From NCBI GenBank assembly GCA_964370445.1, contig CAYJJK010000094.1, forward strand, positions 1 to 8,944: DNA of 8,944 bases, given 5' to 3'. Position numbers and translations under genes: made by a program. Source of the DNA: JAAYCI01 sp964370445. Lineage in GTDB: Bacteria; Bacillota; Clostridia; Oscillospirales; Ruminococcaceae. The notes under the pieces are model-generated. The model was not told where the DNA came from. It saw nothing but the letters and a program-made list of their open reading frames with translations, and searched no databases. How positions within the stretch are numbered: position 1 is the stretch's first letter; every line of letters starts with the position of its first letter. Below are positions 7,066 to 8,944 of this stretch, one piece after another.

Positions 7066-7165
7066 ATTGCGTGAAGGTGCGGACGTATTAACTTGTTAAA
7101 ATTGTGAGTGAAAATAGGGAGAGAAGACCAAGAAATGCATGTCGACAGCTTGTTTCTATAAGTTC

Positions 7166-7195
7166 AATATACAGGTTTTTTGAAGTGTCTGTCAA
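7166..7195 (-). promoter_or_regulatory. Sigma-A-type promoter for the second surface gene
   Basis: Minus strand: TTGACA (7195-7190), an 18-nt spacer, then TATATT (7171-7166). The -35 box is perfect and the -10 has one mismatch to TATAAT. Transcription would begin near 7159, leaving a leader of about 145 nt before the ATG at 7014. Confidence 0.6.
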
Positions 7196-7413
7196 TAGAG
7201 AATGGCCTTAAAATACACATCATTATTATGCTATATTGCTTCACGATATTGACACAAAGCAAAAAAGTAGGAATTAAGAATCGAATCCCCTTATTCACAT
7301 ACAAAAATGGGAGTAATTTTTTGTGGAATAAGCCACTACTTGGCGCAATACAAACAGTATTTCATGAAAAAATTGTTTAATTATACGAAATTTGTATTTT
7401 TGCAATTTTTGAC
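7196..7413. other. AT-rich intergenic stretch without a supported gene
   Basis: It lies between the surface-gene promoter and the terminator of the polymerase/YolD operon. A plus-strand frame at 7180-7380 begins with TTG, has no ribosome binding site and resembles nothing known to me, so it is not annotated. I see no strong inverted repeat here. Confidence 0.5.
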
Positions 7414-7452
7414 AAAAAAATCCGATATCATACATTAAAGTGATATCGGATT
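7414..7452 (-). terminator. Rho-independent terminator of the polymerase/YolD operon
   Basis: On the minus strand a perfect 12-bp stem AATCCGATATCA / TGATATCGGATT (7452-7441 with 7430-7419) encloses a 10-nt loop and runs into a seven-T tract (7420-7414). It begins 16 nt beyond the stop codon of the YolD-like gene, so it closes that operon before the surface-gene promoter. Confidence 0.85.
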
Positions 7453-7467
7453 AAAGTGTTGTTTAGG

Positions 7468-7929
7468 TTAAGTAAATAGTGTTGAAAAATCATTATACTG
7501 CAGGTCAATCATTTCATCAATAGGGATTTTTGTGCCGTCTTCTAAAACAATCATACGCGTCATTTCATCAATTTTTTTTATTTTGCCGCTTAGGGTGACA
7601 TAGGCACCTCCTGTTTTACGCCCATCTGGCACAAAATAGGTTGTGGTGATGCTGGGCTGCTTTGAAAGTTGTGCCACAATCAATTGCAGGGTTTCATTCA
7701 GTTCCGCCTGGCTGTCTTCTTCAAGGGTTCGCCTTGTTTCTGTGAGGCGGGCGGCTTCTTTTGTGGTCTTATCGTGGCCGGTAAGCGCAGAAAAAGGTGC
7801 AAATTGTGCCGAACGATCCTTAAGGGGCATCTTGGCATGTGTTTTAGAAAACGGACGGGGAAGGTCTATGATATCGTCATAGCGGTGATTGTCATTCTTT
7901 ATGTCCGCCAACTTGTTTGTTTCGCTCAA
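7468..7929 (-). CDS. YolD-like family protein
   Basis: A 153-residue protein of the YolD-like family, small proteins commonly encoded beside Y-family polymerases in Firmicutes, their plasmids and phages. Their role is not firmly established, though an accessory role in translesion synthesis or SOS response has been proposed. Diagnostic sequence: DDIIDLPRP, then MPLKDRSAQFAPFSALTGHD in the N-terminal half, and a C-terminal beta-rich part with GAYVTLSGKIKKID and DGTKIPIDEMIDLQ. The start is TTG at 7929, preceded by AAAGGGG with 9-nt spacing; the first in-frame ATG falls inside the conserved MPLKDRSAQ block and is too late. The start lies inside the polymerase gene, overlapping its last 38 bases, which suggests translational coupling. 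It is the last gene of the operon, closed by the terminator at 7414-7452. Family assignment is confident, exact start less so. Confidence 0.85.
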   Translation of the reverse strand: MSETNKLADIKNDNHRYDDIIDLPRPFSKTHAKMPLKDRSAQFAPFSALTGHDKTTKEAARLTETRRTLEEDSQAELNETLQLIVAQLSKQPSITTTYFVPDGRKTGGAYVTLSGKIKKIDEMTRMIVLEDGTKIPIDEMIDLQYNDFSTLFT

Positions 7930-8944
7930 GTGTGGTTGCCCCTTTCTGTAAATTCATTCCCTTTACAATGGCGTTTTTTCCATATTTTTTTTTCAGTGAA
8001 AGCATGGTTTTTTGTACCCGTTTTTCGCGATCTAAAGCGGCTTCTTCCGCTTCTTGTAGCTTTGCTTTTGCATCATAGTCGGTAAACAAATCTAGCTGCT
8101 CTACAGCATCATGCGTGTTGTGTATGCTTTCTTCTATAAGACGGTTTGCAGAAATAGATATCCGACGAACCAAAAGTTTTTCGTTCATGATGCGATTGTA
8201 TAACTCGGTTATAGCCTCGATTAGCTGTTTTGCAGACGAGGTATGTTTTGCCAAGTTGATGGTGCCATGGGCGCTTTTTGGCACTATCCTGCCATAAGCA
8301 TCGGTGGATATTTCCCCTTTANNNNNNNNNNNNNNNNNNNNNNNNNNNNNNNNNNNNNNNNNNNNNNNNNNNNNNTGTTACAAGGCCTTTGTCAATTAAA
8401 TCTAGCGAAAGTTGGGCTGCCATTTCGCGCACAATGAGTTTTGCTTTTTCAAAGGGGTAGGCAAACTGCAGCACTTGCCCTGAGCAAATGCTGCTGCTGG
8501 CGGGCTTATAGGCCTTGATGTCGGCCATTTGGCAGGACTCTATGCCAAAAGCATGATCAATAAGGAGCTCTGCATTAACTCCAAACAGTTTATATAGCAA
8601 TTCTTCATTGTAATATTCATGTGGTTTTCCAAGGGCACAACGTGCAATGTCTCCCATGGTATATAAACCATGCTCTTCCAGTTTTTTTGCATACCCTTTG
8701 CCAACACGCCAAAAATCGGTAATTGGGCGGTGTGTCCATAACGTTTTGCGATAACTTTTCTCATCAAGTTGTCCAATACCCCCACAATTTACATCAGGAA
8801 GAAGGTGCTTTGCCCCAATGTCCATGGCAATTTTGCATAGGTATATATTGGTGCCAATGCCTGCTGTGGCTGTAAGACCTGTGGTGTTGAGCACATCTAT
8901 AATGATCTTCATATCAAGTTGTTTAGCGGTTGTTTTATATAATT
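7892..8944 (-). CDS. Y-family DNA polymerase (UmuC/DinB type), N-terminus outside window
   Basis: A translesion DNA polymerase of the UmuC/UvrX-like branch that accompanies YolD in Firmicutes. The frame is open to the right edge (YKTTAKQLD before MKIII), so the N-terminal palm with the first catalytic Asp and the start lie outside. Visible in order: palm AGIGTNIYLCKIAMDIGAKH; thumb GIGQLDEKSYRKTLW and RVGKGYAKKLEEHGLYTMGD; little finger from YKPASSSICSGQVLQF through PFEKAKLIVREMAAQL; then the gap; KGEISTDAYGRIVPKSAHGT; clamp-binding QLDLF (8084-8098); and a basic C-terminus GKNAIVKGMNLQKGATT and QVGGHKE, stop TGA at 7892. The 54-N gap (8322-8375) breaks the frame by one base, but residues on both sides belong to one conserved domain, so it is annotated as one gene. 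A real frameshift is less likely but not excluded. Its promoter is not visible. Confidence 0.85.
8322..8375. other. Assembly gap of 54 N inside the Y-family polymerase
   Basis: The flanks encode DLIDKGLVT before the gap and KGEISTDAYGR after it, with a T immediately before KGE that would complete a Tyr or similar codon. Keeping the frame needs 2 mod 3 missing bases, so 54 cannot be exact. From remembered homologues about 22 residues are missing (about 68 bases). The flanks share no obvious overlap. Confidence 0.9.

Noticed and set aside
7180..7380. 66-codon plus-strand ORF
   Set aside because: TTG start without a Shine-Dalgarno, overlaps the minus-strand promoter, no recognisable domain.

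Overview
The window looks like a scaffold from a gut-type Clostridia (Bacillota) genome, probably a metagenome assembly. Reasons: moderate-to-low GC outside the repeats, Shine-Dalgarno-type starts, Gram-positive-style repeat-rich surface proteins, a Y-family DNA polymerase/YolD pair typical of Firmicutes, and two runs of N (6677-6776 and 8322-8375). This placement is inference; no rRNA or marker gene is present.

Layout. (1) 29-3511, plus strand: a very large cysteine-free surface protein whose 5' end (start codon and signal peptide) is missing or misassembled at the left edge. It carries 13 acidic pentapeptide repeats, a small beta domain, a beta-solenoid-like region of GGT-x(4)-VYGGG repeats, a Pro/Thr stalk, an X2/Ig-like module and a three-helix membrane tail. 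(2) 3512-4123: a gene-poor convergent intergenic region with a strong 12-bp terminator hairpin and, further on, a perfect 21-bp inverted repeat followed by smaller palindromes. (3) 4124-7014, minus strand: a second surface protein with the same plan (signal peptide, acidic hexapeptide array, beta-helix-like ectodomain, Gly-rich stalk, X2-like module, the same three-helix tail). Its array is broken by 100 N, but the gap is flanked by an identical 55-bp sequence, and merging the two copies restores one 911-residue frame. (4) 7015-7467: its leader, a good promoter and, on the far side, the terminator of the next operon. (5) 7468-8944, minus strand: an operon of a UmuC/DinB-type Y-family polymerase (N-terminus outside the window, second N gap inside) overlapping a YolD-like gene.

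How they fit together. The two surface genes converge, share a homologous C-terminal membrane module and differ in their ectodomains. The simplest reading is duplication of a display scaffold followed by replacement or divergence of the exposed part. Both lack a visible LPXTG sorting signal and appear to be held by the three-helix tail. The polymerase/YolD pair is a separate, presumably DNA-damage-related unit, closed off by its own terminator.
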